Source: Calliphora vicina | Lineage: Eukaryota > Arthropoda > Insecta > Diptera > Calliphoridae | Direction of reading: 5' to 3' | Assembly (NCBI RefSeq): GCF_958450345.1 | Contig: NC_088780.1 | Location: 31,085,667 to 31,149,666, forward strand | Length of the DNA stretch: 64,000 nt | Shown: in pieces, positions 1 through 12,936 of the stretch | Position numbering within the stretch: position 1 is the stretch's first letter | Layout of the letters: the number at the start of each line of letters is the position of its first letter | Translations under genes and position numbers: made by a program | Notes under the pieces: generated by a model | Seen by the model: only the letters and a program-made list of their open reading frames with translations | Databases searched by the model: none | Told to the model about the DNA's origin: nothing

Positions 1-355
1 AATGGAGTGTGTTCTGATGAAATTAGGGAACTTGTTCCCAATACCCGTAGTTTCTTACGAAATACGTTTTCATCAGCGGGGGCTCAACCATTCGTGGTCG
101 ATTGGTCAGTGGATCGCACAACACACTACAGAGATTGTCACAAGATATTGGTTAAGTGTATCATTCATGTTTTGCCTCATTGTCCCAATCTCTGATAGTT
201 CGTTCTTTAGCGGTGCCGTCCGTATGTGGAATAAACTTCCTGTCGAAGGATTTCCTGTCCCTTTCAACTTAGGAAATCAAATGTCCACAAACACTACTTC
301 CTCTATCCTCCTTCCCATAACCAATTCTCCTAGTTCCAACACAATGCCTTGAATG
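1..355 (+). pseudogene. 3' end of a non-LTR retrotransposon pol
   Basis: Two frames together read RTTHYRD and then SFFSGAVRMWNKLPVEGFP, the pattern found at the C-terminus of many insect non-LTR reverse transcriptase ORFs (SFF-R-VR-WN-LP). At least one frameshift separates them. The element enters from outside the window. Confidence 0.6.
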
Positions 356-429
356 AGTAGGGGTCATCCCCTAAGTGCTGGTCCAAGCAAAAAAAAATGG
401 TTGACGGCTAACCTGCAGAACAACGAAGA

Positions 430-2420
430 GTCATACCTTGGCTGATAGCAGTTTATCATGCCTGTGACCTTCATCTCCAAAGGATGTAAAGCTTCATACA
501 CTAAGGCAAAGGTCCTCAGACCGATAAGTCTATCATTCTTTTTGCTTACAATCTTGGCAAGAATCATTGACACTCACATACTAATGACGCTTGATCAGGG
601 ATCATTATCAGTTGAAACGGCACGTCCATCGCTAGTAGCGTACATCGAGAGATCCATCGAATTCAGCAATTACACACTCCTAGCCTTCATGAATATAGAA
701 GGAGCCTTCAATAATGTGAAATCTGCAATCCATTGTTAAGTTCATTAGGTCCCTCCTAAACGATCTCTAGATCTGCCAAAAGAGGCACTCCCCAAGCGGT
801 TGTCCTATCTCCACTCATGTGGAAATTGGCTTTAAAGTATCTGCTTAGGAAGTTAGATTCCCTAAAACTGTCGCCAATGCGGTTTCAGGAATTCATCTCG
901 GCACTCGGAATACTAAGTCGATGGAGTATCGATAGTGGATTGAGTGTAAATCCAAGCAAGACTGAACTTGTACTGTTCTCAATGAAGATTAAGATTCCTA
1001 AGATTCATCCTTGGGCATGATAATTGATGGGAAATTATCCTGGAAACTCAATACTGAGGCTATAGGCACGAGATGGGGTATTAGACCCTCAAACGTGTAC
1101 ACGGTATAATCAAGTTGACACGGTTACTAAACCAATACTATTCAATGCGAATGATGTAGCAGTGGTAGTTTCAGGGATTCATCTCGGCACTCGGAATACC
1201 AAGTCGATGGAGTATCGATTGAGTGTAAATCCAAGCAAGACTGAACTTGTACTGTTATCAATGAAGATTAAGATTCCTAACTTTGCGTTACCCCGACGGA
1301 ACAGCGCAAAATCCTTGGGCATAAACTATAGGATAGGAAATTATCCTAGAAACTCAATACTGAGGCTATAGGCACGAGATGGAATATTAGACCCTGAAAC
1401 GTTTACAGGGCCTCTATCTGGTGTATGCCTCTAACTGTATACTCCCTGAAAGGGTATTAAGGAGTATATCAACCTTGATAACAGTATCATTGCTCACTAC
1501 CCCGATAAAATCGCTTTTCACACTACTGAACTGGTTACCAGTAAATCTTATGGCCAAGAAGCTGGCACTGAACACGCCGTTTAGGCTTAACGCATGGAAT
1601 TACAGATCCTATCGACATGCTAGTATAATTGAAAGTATACAGAATCTTCCCGATCTTATTGATTACTGCACTCCTAGACCATTTTTCTTGAAGAACTTCG
1701 GGTTTTCAATCCTTTCCAGTATGAAACTAGATGATGGTCTCTTCCCTATCCATATATACGGATGTCTCCAAAAAAGGTTGGTTGGAGGTGTCTAAATTCC
1801 TGTATTTGGGATAAGGATGTCCTTTAGACTCCAAAATGCATGTAGCATTCTTCAGGCGGAGGTAAGGAGAGCGTCCAACTGGCTCAGATATTAAGGAATA
1901 TCTGTTAGGGATATTCGTATATATGTATACTGACAGTAAAGCTGCAATTAAAACCCCCTGTGCTATTACGAGCCTGTGTTCGACTGTAAAAGCCCGTCGT
2001 ATCTAATTGGTAAACAACGAATCCGACTTAGCAATAAGGTGGCGGTGATCACCGGGCATTGCAATTTTGGCACCCATGCTGCATGACTTGGGCTGCCTCA
2101 CTAGTATTTCTAGAGGAGTTGTCAAAATAATGAGGAGAAGGAAGAAACCATTTTACACTTCTTTTGAAATGGTCAGGAACTAGGTGATCTGCGGGCCAGA
2201 TTTTTAGGGAAAAGCTCCTTTAGCAACCTCTCCAAACTATCTGTGATGGAATTGAGATGCATATATGCCTTTATTAGGATAAACAGATGGTTAGTAAGAC
2301 CAGACATGCAAATATCAACACATAGTGGTGAATTCTATTCATATATAACTTATCGCCCTCCCTCTGTGTAAAAGCAGAGATCGCAGATCGATCTCTTCTC
2401 AATCAAATGGACCTACGTGA
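430..2420 (+). pseudogene. LOA/R1-like non-LTR retrotransposon remnant
   Basis: The stretch 500-740 encodes RT motifs LRPISLSFFLLTILARIID and AFMNIEGAFNNV. Positions 890-1000 encode LSVNPSKTELVLFS, and 1440-1700 the RT thumb region. The segment 1925-2010 gives MYTDSKAAIKT (RNase H) and 2040-2200 gives VITGHCNFGTHA followed by EEKEETILHFF, the conserved end of LOA/I-type elements. Frameshifts and stops occur throughout, so it is dead. An internal tandem duplication of about 200 bp starts at 883 and again at 1168. Confidence 0.75.
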
Positions 2421-2424
2421 GCTG

Positions 2425-2605
2425 TACATAAGACGGAAATCTTTGGATGGCTACTCGTTAACCATCAAAAAAGGGGTATATTGATTTTATCATTCCGTTT
2501 GTAACACATCGAAATATTGATTATCAATATACCCCCCATTTGTTTGATGGTGGGTATAGGTTAGATTAACCGGTAGAAATCCAAAGATTTCCGTCTTATG
2601 CAGAC
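2425..2605. repeat. Inverted repeat with dispersed-repeat core
   Basis: CATAAGACGGAAATCTTTGG near 2427 reappears inverted near 2580. The spacer contains CATTCCGTTTGTAA, the 3' terminus seen (in the other orientation) in the ATTCGGC repeat family elsewhere in the window. Confidence 0.4.
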
Positions 2606-2609
2606 CCAC

Positions 2610-4300
2610 AAAATAATATAAATTATGGGACCTCATAAGATTATAAGACGATCCAGATATGCCCGTCTGGTGTCGGGTCCTAAAACCCATATAAGTTTCA
2701 CATCATGAATAAAGTCTTTTAAACTAGTGTTAATATTCAGTCAGGTTTTCTGAATACTATTTAGATAACTATTTAGTTTTTTTATTCCAGGACATTTTCT
2801 ACGCATTTTAACTGAAATTACAAACAAATTTTATCCTCTACTCAGGTGCAGAATGAACAAACTATAACAACTTTCAATAAGAAGATGGATGAACTTGAAA
2901 ATCCAAATAAAAACCCCTTAAACTTGTTATTTAGCAATGGAAACAAACAAACAAAAAAATGACACCGCATATCCTGTAGTAAAAGACAATATAAGGAAAA
3001 TCTAGTAAAAGAATAGTAACAATTCAAAAACAACGCAATTGGGAGAAAATAAAAATAAGGCGTAACTACCAACATCCTTTGGCATTTTATACTCAAACAC
3101 ACGCAGTTATGTATCTTCAAATGAAAATTACGCATTTCATTATATGTATGAGAAGGATAAAGAAAGATAAACTTGTTTAGAAATCCTTTCATGTGCAAGC
3201 ACGTAGCTTATGATGGGAGTACAGAAAATTTAACAATGTAAATAACTATTGTACTACAACAGAATCATAATAAATTAAGGCAAGATTTACTTGCCAAAAG
3301 GCATAAACAAGTAAGTACGCACTTACTCTTTAACAAATTAGAATTTCTTAATGAATTTCGGGGGGAAAAAATAAAAATTTACGTTTCATTGTTTGATAAC
3401 GTAGTAGTAGCAGTTGTTGCGTTAAATTTCTCACGATTTGCTTTTTTCATTTTACTTTTTGTTAAGATTCCTTTATAGTTAAAGAAAATCCTGGCCAACA
3501 AAGAGTTTGAAAAAGGGACGAATTCCCTTTTTGATCTAAAGGAAGTTATTTTTTTTAAATTTATGTTAATTTAATGTCACATTGTACTTGCAATGGTGGT
3601 ATGTTAAGCAATTTTTACATTAGTCATTTAAATAATAATTATAGTTATGTGGTATATTAATTATAAAGTGCAGCCCAATTTAAATATTCTTCGAACAACA
3701 CCAAGAGTGAAAGGTTTTTTAAGCATTTAAATATTTATTTAAATCTTGAAAGTGTTATTTATGCTCAGAGCTGTTAAACGTAAGGTACTGTGGCATGAAT
3801 TGAAAAATAATTGGAAACTACGTAATAGAGGATGGTAAGGGTAGGGTGTATTAAGTAAATGAAACACTAATCTAAATGGATTTTTGTTTAAGGGAATGTA
3901 GGCGAATCCAAATGAAACATTAGTATGAAAACTACCGAGCTTTTCAAATATCTTTAAGCAACTTTCATTTTATTCCAAAACTGATTTTAGGTTTGAAATC
4001 CAAAACCTATTTTCAACTGCTATAACACAGGTCAACAGCTAAAAAAAGGCTTTACTAACCACTATATAGATTATATGCATCATGGTTACCTAAGTACAAA
4101 AATGGTAAAAATTTTTTATTCTAGGGATAGATTTTTTTTTAATTTTTTTTTTCTAAAATTTTGAATTTTTTTAGATGTTTCTCCACATAATTTATGATAA
4201 CTCAAAAAGGGTTTGTCCGATATTATTGAAGTAAACGTAGAAATGTTCAGATTTACATTTTACATGTGTTTTGTTTTAGTTAAATTTTTTGTTACAATAA
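2610..4300. other. AT-rich sequence without recognised genes
   Basis: No protein motif, splice structure or RNA gene was seen here. Frames of 60-120 codons on the minus strand (2842-3198) are AT-rich and hydrophobic and look like chance. Confidence 0.3.
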
Positions 4301-4309
4301 CAAAACACT

Positions 4310-4975
4310 TGTAAAATTTACACTCAAAGTACACGCTTGTAATCACATAAAATTTTCTGAAAATTAGTGAATACATTTAATTGTGAATAAATTCGAAAAT
4401 AATCCATCGATTTTTATGATCGATATCTCATTTTGTTTCTATTACATGTGGCTTTGCGATAAAGTAAAAGATCTGAAAAATTTCTGCCGTTTTCGATTTT
4501 TCATGATTTTTTTAAAACAAAAAAATTTTATATTTTCACGTAAAAAATATATTTTTTACTTCAATTTGTTATTATAAATCCGAAACTACTGAACAGATTG
4601 AAACACAATATATATTACAAAACTTGTACATAGCATGGGGAAAATGTTTTTAAAATTCAATAAATCGAAAGAAGAACATTAACTACTCAATTTTATGTAT
4701 ATCAAACAAAAAACTAAAATTTTGTGAAAATGAGCGAATTCACTTAATTGTGAATAAATTCGAAAAGAATCAATGGATTTTTATGATCGATATCCCATAT
4801 TGTTGCTATTATATGTGGGTTTGCGATAAAGTAATAAACCTGAACAATTTCTGCCGTTTTCAATTTTTCATGATTTTTTTAAAACAAAAAAAATTAGCTA
4901 TTTCATGTAAAAAGATATATTTTTTGATTCAATTTGTTATTATAACTCCGAAACTACTGAGCCGATTAAATTGGA
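4310..4975. repeat. Tandem duplication, ~367 bp period
   Basis: Two similar copies start near 4355 and 4722 and share GTGAATAAATTCGAAAA, ATGATCGATATC and CCGAAACTACTGA. Parallel open frames (MNKFE... in both) arise from the duplication. The CCGAAACTACTGA-CGATT phrase looks like a dispersed fly repeat. Confidence 0.6.
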
Positions 4976-5184
4976 AATTGCAAATGGCATGGCGAACTGA
5001 TGAATTATTTTTAATTATTATTCCACTACCAGTGCTCACTTGCTCTTGCCGGTTATCACTAATTTCTTGACGATCTTGCAGAATGAGTGATTGTTAATCT
5101 CCCAAAAACGGAAAACTCACAATCCCAAGAATTGGAGAGGTAACGGTTGTTATTTAAGACCGATATAACTTGAAATTGTAAAAA

Positions 5185-5450
5185 AGTAAGAGAGCTATAT
5201 TCGGCTGTGCCGAATCTTATATACCCTTCACCAAATTATACTTCAAAATACAAATTTTAAATATTTTTAGGTAAACTATTTTTTTTTTTGGAATTTTTAT
5301 TTTAACATTTTTCTTTAAAATTTAAAATAAAAAATTTTTAATTTAAAAATTTTTGGTTTTTAAATTTTAAAAAAAAATTTTTGGTTTTTAAAATTTTTTT
5401 TTTTTTTGGTGAAAAAAAATCTATTTTCAGACTCTAATAATTTCACGTTC
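5185..5450 (+). repeat. ATTCGGC-family dispersed repeat, 5' end
   Basis: The copy begins AGTAAGAGAGCTATATTCGG and continues CTGTGCCGAATCTTATATAC, then CCTTCACCAAATTATACTT and a poly-A/T rich tract. The small hairpin ATTCGGC-TGT-GCCGAAT heads the copy. The 3' half is missing. Confidence 0.7.
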
Positions 5451-6102
5451 GCACAAAATACCACCCCTAGCTAATATTACATGGTGCTATTCGTACAGCC
5501 AAAATACAAAAGAAAAGAAAAACTCAAGGGGCCTTAGTTCTATCAAACATAGAGGTCGTTAGTTTTATCAAAGAAATTCGGGAAATGATGATGATAATTC
5601 TTACATATATCCCAATTCTCGGCAATATAGACACAATACTTCTGGTCAATTACGATTGCAGTCGTATATAGTCTTCCGAGAAATAAAATAATAGAAGAGA
5701 TTGGCCACTATGAAAGGAATCCAGTTACAATCTAATTTAGACTTTTTCATAGCAAAAAGTATCCGAAAGAAAATAAATTTCAGCACTACATAATTTAATC
5801 AATAACCCAAACACATCAAACTGAATTATCTTTAGATTAGATTTATTTTTAGATTAACTAATCAGATTATTAATTGACAATTGATCTTCAAGTCAAAAAC
5901 CTGCCATTCCCTTATGATCGCATTTTATAAAGCTTCTTTCGTGGTATAATTTTTAGTCCGTATTTTGCGATCTACAATTTCCCATTGGTTTTTTATGGGA
6001 TTGAGCAGGCCATTTCAAAACACGTACATATCTCATCGGATTGTAACCACTCGGTTACTAGCATCTCCAAACTAGGCCATATTTACCTCAGTGTATAGAT
6101 AC

Positions 6103-6352
6103 ATAATCACCCCTATCGCGAATGAATATTTCACATGAAATATGTTCCGTTTTCCGATTTTTTGTTCGTCAACTTTGTTCACATGAAAAAATTCCCCATT
6201 TTGTGAAATTTTTAGATCGAATTTTGTAAACAATAAACAGCTGTTACAAACAAAATCAACTATTGTGAATGAAAAGTTCATGGGAATATCACAATAGCAA
6301 TTTTCCCTTCGAGGGAAATGGATATTTGATGGGAACATAAATTTCACATGTT
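6103..6352. mobile_element. MITE of the CACCCCTATCGCGAAT family
   Basis: The copy begins CACCCCTATCGCGAAT, contains TTTCACATGAAATATGTTCC and GTAAACAATAAACAGCTGTT, and ends near GGGAACATAAATTTCACATG. Other copies are at 10165-10362 and (5' part only) 12885-12940. No coding capacity. Confidence 0.55.
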
Positions 6353-6364
6353 ATTGTCGTTTAA

Positions 6365-6655
6365 TATGAATGTATATCGGATTCCTGTAATGAATTGGAC
6401 CCAAAACCTTTCCATGAAACCACAGCCCCACACCATAATATTTCCACCGCCAGACTTGACTGTATTATTTGTGTATTTGGTGTCCTGCCATCACTGTCTC
6501 TTAAATTGTATTTGGATTCATCCGAAAAGAGAAAAAGATAAAAGTTTAATGTTTTTTTCCCACTGTCCCACTGTAACTCAGCAAATATCCATCATTATTC
6601 CATTTGGTTGCCAAACTTTGCGCTTGATTTGTTTTAGCATTTTATTTGTTTGTAA
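6365..6655 (-). pseudogene. Tc1-family transposase fragment
   Basis: The minus strand reads VKSGGGNIMVWGCGFMERF followed by VQFITGI, matching the Tc1 transposase segment around the second catalytic region (VKHGGG-VMVWGCF). Stops and frameshifts follow upstream. Non-functional. Confidence 0.7.
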
Positions 6656-6659
6656 CTGA

Positions 6660-7980
6660 TTAAATAATGTTTTTGTTTCAATTTCATTTCACCGTTAAAC
6701 TAAATATTTATTTAAAGCCAACAAGAATAAAACAAAGCTGCAAAATCATGGTTGGGTAAGACAAAAGACTTAAAAATTGCGTTTGTGTCTAATTTTAAGT
6801 CAAAGTAAATCTGCTCAAAGTAGCAGGCTCAATCGCGATGCACAATTTTAAGAATGTTTGCTATTTTCTCAAAATCAGAAAGATCGTATTTCTGTTGGTA
6901 AAGAGTAGGTCAATAAAAAAGGTACATAGCTATAAATAGTTGACTAAAATATGGCTAAAATAAGTTTCTTTTTTATGGAAATTTTAATTGTAACACTTTA
7001 TTTCATTCATTAATAAGAGAATGTTACAAAATTTAAACAAGATTTTACTTCATAAGGAAACAATAAAACAGATTTATTTATCCTTGACAGTCAAATAAAG
7101 GTTATAAAAAAGATTTATTTGAAAGATCCTTTAGGAAAAGAAATTCACATACATACAAACAACTTCTTTCTATACAACTAATAAATCAACAAAAAAAAAG
7201 AAGATATAAAGCAAAACATGAATAACGCGATCATACAAACTCCATCCAGTTTTATTGTTCCACAACAGAAAGAAAAACTTCAAGCATGACATCTGGCAAA
7301 GCAAGGATAATAAATAAGAACAAGGTAAAAAAAGGTAAATATCATAAAAAGGATGGTATGAGTGAGTGGCAAGTTAAAGAACAAAGACAAAAATCTACAA
7401 AAAAAAACAAACTTAAAGAATAGAACAAAATAAAACAGAAGCCAAAAGAAATACTAGTCAAAGATGAAGAAGTAGAATTCAAAAGAACTGTCAGTGAACG
7501 TGAATTTTAACTAAACTACAAGTCCTTTTATTTTAAATTTACGCTAAACAACAAAAAAGGATCTGTTTTATTTGTGCAAGAAGAGGAGCCAAAAACTGGT
7601 TTAACAGGGACGGAACAAAAGCTAAAATATAAAGTTGATCACGTAATAAAACGCGTATTTTGGAGGCAGATGTTTGAAAAAAATATATATCAAAACGGTC
7701 ACAAAATAAATGAGTTTAAGGGTGAATTGAAAGGTGAAATAAGACAAATAAAAAAAAACTTTTCCAAAGATATTAACTAAACTTAATAACACCTTGAGTT
7801 ATGTTTACAGCTACATGAAAATATTAAGGAATTATGTATCTGAATTTAACGAAAAGAGACAGAAATCTTATTTAAAATAATTTAAATGTTAGTTTAAATT
7901 ATATTTGAATATTGAAAACTTTTATTTACTTGGTTTAAGTCACCAAACAGGAATAAACATGGAAATAAAACGACTCGAAT
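6660..7980. other. A/T-rich sequence without recognised genes
   Basis: Nothing supportable was seen. The sequence 7100-7800 is strongly A-rich on the plus strand, giving chance Lys-rich frames such as 7574-7780. Confidence 0.3.
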
Positions 7981-7984
7981 CATC

Positions 7985-9470
7985 ACTAAGCAATATCTAA
8001 ATATGCTCGGCACTGTAAACGACCATGAACCAGACCACCTATTTTATGGTTTCTGAACGCCGCACATACGACTTCAATGATATACCGGAATCCTCAGGAT
8101 GTCCAGAAAGCCGAGGGTGTTTACTGTGAAACGGTCAAAACTGCAGTTGCTCGCTTTATACCTTCTGGGCGAATTTCAATTGTACGTCCCCTATTTACAG
8201 CCGAAGCAGCAGTATTATTTGAAGAACTGCAACTTAAGCACAGGAGTTGATAAGTTGTGATCTTCAGCTAGATCTCTCTCCAACCCCACAAGGAAGGATG
8301 ATAGCATCCAAGATCCAGTTTGCCGACACCACCATTTCCGACCCTAAAAAGTGATCGAGAGAGATAAGACGAAAATAAATATTGTTTGCAAAATTTACAA
8401 CATTACTGTCAGTGATGAACCCAAAGAGGTCATCAAAAGTGCCATGGTCTTCTAAGCCCATTGGCCCAGATGAAATTGAGTTGAGTTTATGATCAAAATG
8501 CTAAACCTTTACGTCAAGATACTGATCATACCCGATGTCTGGAAGGTGGATCGAGTGATCATACTGCAGATACATGGGTAAAACGCCAGCCAGGGTGAAT
8601 AGTACAGTCCGATCTCTCACTCTTATCTCCAGATTCTCGAGGCTCTTCTCCTCACCACACTGATAGTGGCTCACCACCAGCTTGGAATGTGGAAAAGTAA
8701 TGAGTAATGAACCACAAGAGGTCATCAAAAGTGACATGTCTCATTGGCCCAGATGAAATTTCTGTGCTAAGGAACCGGGAGTTGAGTTTATGACCAAAAT
8801 TCAAAATCTTTCCGTCAACATCCTAATCATATCCGATGTCTGGAAAATGGATCGAGTGATCATACTGCAGATACATGGGTAAAACGCCAACCAAGGAGAA
8901 CCGTAAAAACCGATCTCTCTCTTATCACCAGATACTCGAAGCTCTTCTCCTCCGCACACTAATAGTGGCTCACCACTAGCATAGATTGTGGAAAATACAC
9001 AGCTCCACAACAGTATTAACCGGGAAAGCCACTAAATTTTCACAAGATTTAAACCAGCATAAACCGTTTTTCGAAAGCCTTCAATACCTTCAGTCATGCC
9101 ACCCTCTTTGAAGACATATTCCAGTCCTCCCTGGCGAACAACATAAAGATTCAGAACTAGTTCAGTGGCCGTCTGTCGTTCGTCGAGTTTCGAGACAACA
9201 GATCAAAACACCGACGAATTAAACATGGATTTCCTTAGAGGCGGTGTTCTACCTAACTCTCTAACTAGCTGAACCTGTACGATTATGGCGATGGGGAACA
9301 ACATTGATGACCAATGCGAATTGTTGAATAGTTATCTCTGTGACATACATGATATCTCACTCCACGAAAACGAAAGCAGTAAGTACGGCGCCAGAATTCC
9401 GAGAAAAATCATCCAAAAACTGTAAGTGTAACTTTCGACAGCCTGTACTCTGCCTTCGCTTATTTCAAAT
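7985..9470 (+). pseudogene. Jockey-like non-LTR retrotransposon remnant
   Basis: The region 8090-8220 encodes AVARFIPSGRISIVRPLFTA, typical of the endonuclease-RT linker of Jockey elements. The region 8560-8660 gives an RT motif resembling SPISLL-L-SRF, and 9115-9260 gives SGRLSFVEFR and RGGVL. Frames are broken many times. About 290 bp (8480-8770) is repeated immediately after (8775-9060) with the same VW-KV-RVI phrase, a local tandem duplication of the RT region. Confidence 0.65.
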
Positions 9471-9584
9471 TATCGAATTTTGAGTCAACAAAGCGTCATA
9501 TGCAAGAAATTTTGCTTTGTTTCTTTAATTTGAAAAAAAAGGAAATAAAAAGCTTATGGTTAATGTGTGCCATCATTTTCAACG

Positions 9585-10164
9585 TGCAAGATATGGTTTG
9601 TGCTGTTAAGAATTGGTGATTTTGAAGACAAAAATATCGCCCAGTCCAGCCAAAAAATTAGAAGACCAAGAATTGGAGGCATCACACCATGAAGATTGAT
9701 GTCAAACTCAACAAGAGCTCTTTCATTGGGAGCTACTCAAGCAGCAATTTCAAAACGTTTGCAAGCAGCAGGATTCATTCAAAAGCAGGGAAATTGGGTA
9801 CCATACGAATTGAAGTTGAGAGACCTTGAAGACGATTTTGTATGTCGGAAATGCTGTTTCAACGCTACAAAGGAAAATAAATTTTCCATGGAATCAATAC
9901 TTGCGATGAAAAATGAATCCATAATCCGAAGCGTAAGAGATCGTTTGTGAAGCCCGGCCAACCTGCCGAATCGACACAAATGCCAAATATCCATGGCGCT
10001 AAAGTAATTATATGTATTTGATGGGAGCAAAAAGGTCCTATCTATAATGAGCTGCTGAAATCAGACCAGACCATCACAAGGAACCTGTACCGAACGAAAC
10101 TGATTAGTTCAAAGCGAGCATTGACCGAAAAACGCGATACAGTTAGACGAAGCCAAACATTCAC
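9585..10164 (+). pseudogene. mariner transposase remnant
   Basis: Frames read ATQAAISKRLQAAGFIQKQG, NWVPYELKLRDLED and later DQTITRNLYRT, the mariner (mauritiana-type) pattern from the helix-turn-helix linker into the catalytic domain. It is interrupted at 10165 by a CACCCCTATCGCGAAT MITE. A further mariner 3' piece lies at 11205-11315. Confidence 0.75.
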
Positions 10165-10362
10165 CCCTATCGCGAATCAACATTTCACATGAAATATGTT
10201 CCTTTTTCCCATTTCTCGTTCATCAACTTTGTTCACGTAAAAAAATTCCCCATGTTGTGAAATTTTTAGATGGAATTTTGTAAACAATAAACAGCTGTTA
10301 CGAACAAAATCAACTATTGTGAATGAAAAGTCCATGGGAACAAAATTTCACATGTTATCGTA
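10165..10362. mobile_element. MITE of the CACCCCTATCGCGAAT family, second copy
   Basis: Same start and internal phrases as the copy at 6103, shorter by an internal deletion, and inserted in the mariner remnant. Confidence 0.55.
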
Positions 10363-10369
10363 AGCGACA

Positions 10370-11200
10370 AAACACAAATTTTACAGAAGAAGGTTTTTTT
10401 TGATTATTTTGAAATTTATACATAGAATTAAAAATGTTATGATGCGATATAATATAATTTTGTTCAAGCTATTTTTAGTTTTGAATTTTTAGTTTTTTGG
10501 CTATAATATCGGGACCCTTTACAAAATAATTAGAAACATATTGAGCCACCTAAAATCGGTTACTATATTTTGATATCGAATATCCGATTTGAGAATTTTT
10601 GCCCTAAAGTTTTATTTTATTTAAAAATAGGTGTTTTTTGAAAGGACCTGGTCCCCTCAACAATTTTTAAATTTGTTTTCCTTTAAAATATTTTATGAAA
10701 ACTTAGCTTCCAGAAAGTAGAAATTCCTTTTAAATCCTCTTAGAAAGTTTTTGCAGTTTCAAATGCATATAACTTTAAACTAGTCATTCTTTTTAAACAA
10801 TTCTTTTTCTATTTGACACATACATGTGTTGTTAGTCCAATAAAGGAAAACTAGAGAGAATATGGAAATATTTGGATACGCTGTTATCAAAAAACTGGAG
10901 TAGGGTGGGTAAAAATGTTGAAAATTTAATTTTCAAATGCGAATATCTCCTAAGCTATAAGAGATAATTGTAGTGCTCGATGAGAAGATTCTATATGTGT
11001 AATTTTTTTGAAATCGGAACTCAAACCAAGAAAATTTGTTAACTGTAAAATGTAAACATTGACTTACGATAAAATCTTACCCCCTATATTTTTGAAGTTA
11101 TTAAAAATTTTGATATTCTGCGAACGCTAAAACATTAGTCGGTCCATAAAAGTTTAATTTCAGCAATAAATTTTTTTTTTTTTAAATGTCGCTTACGATA
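10370..11200 (+). repeat. Dispersed repeat related to 13310-13870
   Basis: The stretch 10600-11000 (CATATAACTTTAAACTAGTC, then TTGTTAGTCCAATAAAGGAA) is homologous to 13390-13660 in the same orientation. No protein motif was seen in either copy. Confidence 0.45.
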
Positions 11201-11204
11201 ATTT

Positions 11205-11315
11205 GGCGCTAAGGGCTCGATATGTTGCCAGAAAGATGGAAAAAGGCTAACAATGGCCAAAAATGTATATTGTACAAATGTACAATTAAAAAAAAAATTC
11301 CGCATTTTTAAGTCA
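11205..11315 (+). pseudogene. mariner 3' fragment
   Basis: The sequence ATGTTGCCAGAAAGATGGAA followed by TAACAATGGCCAAAAATGTA encodes LPERWKK-NNGQ, the mariner C-terminus. It matches 58998-59080 and 43120-43180. Confidence 0.6.
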
Positions 11316-11319
11316 TACA

Positions 11320-12880
11320 CCCAATAACTAGTTAGTTAAGAACTATTATTGCGAGATTCTTCAAACTTTGTTCTTTTACATAGATGAAAATGGAAGGTAT
11401 TGGATTAGTGGGCGTGGCACCTCCCATACAAAGTAAATTGATAATTTCAAATATCTGAAGAACTTTAATAGTAAAAGTATTTAAACTTTCTTTTCACTAA
11501 AAAATTATCGGAACACTGGTTGTTGCTCCTATACAAAGTACATTGCAAATTTTGAATTTCTGGATAACGAAGAGATTCTTCAAACTTAAGTCATCCACCC
11601 ATTATAAAAGCTGAAATTAAAAAACCAACTAATTTTTCTCTCTATATTTTCTTCATAATGATAGATATTAGCTGCCAATAATTTGGCACGTGTAGCAGAA
11701 GGTTTTTTTTGCGTTTAATTTTTGCATGCAAAAACAAGTCTTTAAAAAGCCCTGTTAAATTTTTGCAAATATTCAAAATGTTGCTACTAAAAAAATGAGC
11801 AGCTGTGCTTTGCAGGATTAAAAAAAAACTACAACAAGGAGCTGCCCAAGCACACACATACTCACATTAATACAGCAATAAAACAACACGTGTTGCTTTT
11901 ATTTAAAAATTTCATTCCCAATATAGAGCAAAAATATTTATGTGATCATGTTGGTTTTATTTTATTTCTTATTTTCAAAAAAAAATATTTGTGTTAAGCT
12001 GGTAAAAGAGTAGAAAATTAATTATGCATATACGTTTCTAGAATATGTAATTATTATCCTAGATTTACAACCTTTTTCTCAAGGCCTTTGTTAAGAAAAA
12101 CATAAAGGAATCCTTATTGTTTATTTTTTTAAACATACTACTGTTAAGGCGTTTCTATTACAAAGGATTTTCTTCGGCTTAAGATCCTTTTTTGTTCATC
12201 TTTTCATTTTGAAAATAATAATAATAATAATGCTGCTTTAATTATTATTTATATTGAAGAAAAAAAACTTAACCTCAAAAAATATGATTATACTCATTCA
12301 TAGCTAAGAAACCAACCCTCTTTCTATTAATTTCATGAGAGTTCAGTTCAATGTGTGTGTTCAAGATCATAATCATGATCTTGATTTTGTATTTGATTTT
12401 CATTGTTGTTTAAAAAACTATAATTTTTTGTTCTCTAGTTTACAACGCTTTGAAAGAGTTCTATTGTTTTTGAAAGGACTTGTGATCTTTTCAATAAAAT
12501 TGGTATTGAAAAGAATACCTTAAATCATAATCAATATATAAAATAAATTCTAAAACATACTTATATTAAGTAATACGCACTTTTCTTTATGTTATGTAAT
12601 TGAAGCTGAAGATATCTGTAAATAATTGCTTTGAAAATTGGGGTATTTATTAATCTAAGGGATGTCCTTGTTGTAATAGCTGGAAAAGGTAAATATTTGT
12701 AATTTATAAATGCTGTAGAACCGCCTAAGTGAAAGTTCTATAGTGAATAAGAAATGTTCATACTTTTTTACTAGATTTTGGCAAATTATGTTTTTTTTTA
12801 AGCCAGGTCCCTTATTTAGGACTGACAAATTATTTTTTTTAAGCCAAGTCCCTTATTTAGGACTATATTTTTCATAAATA
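11320..12880. other. AT-rich sequence without recognised genes
   Basis: Short frames only. A GTGGCACCTCCCATACAAAG phrase near 11414 and a related one near 11524 suggest decayed dispersed repeats; nothing more can be supported. Confidence 0.3.
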
Positions 12881-12936
12881 TATAATCACGCCTGTCGCGA
12901 ATCAATATTTCACCTGAAATATTTTCCCTTTTTCCA

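Noticed and set aside
2842..3198. 118-codon minus frame with hydrophobic stretches
   Set aside because: No recognised motif, AT-driven composition, isolated in repeat-rich DNA.
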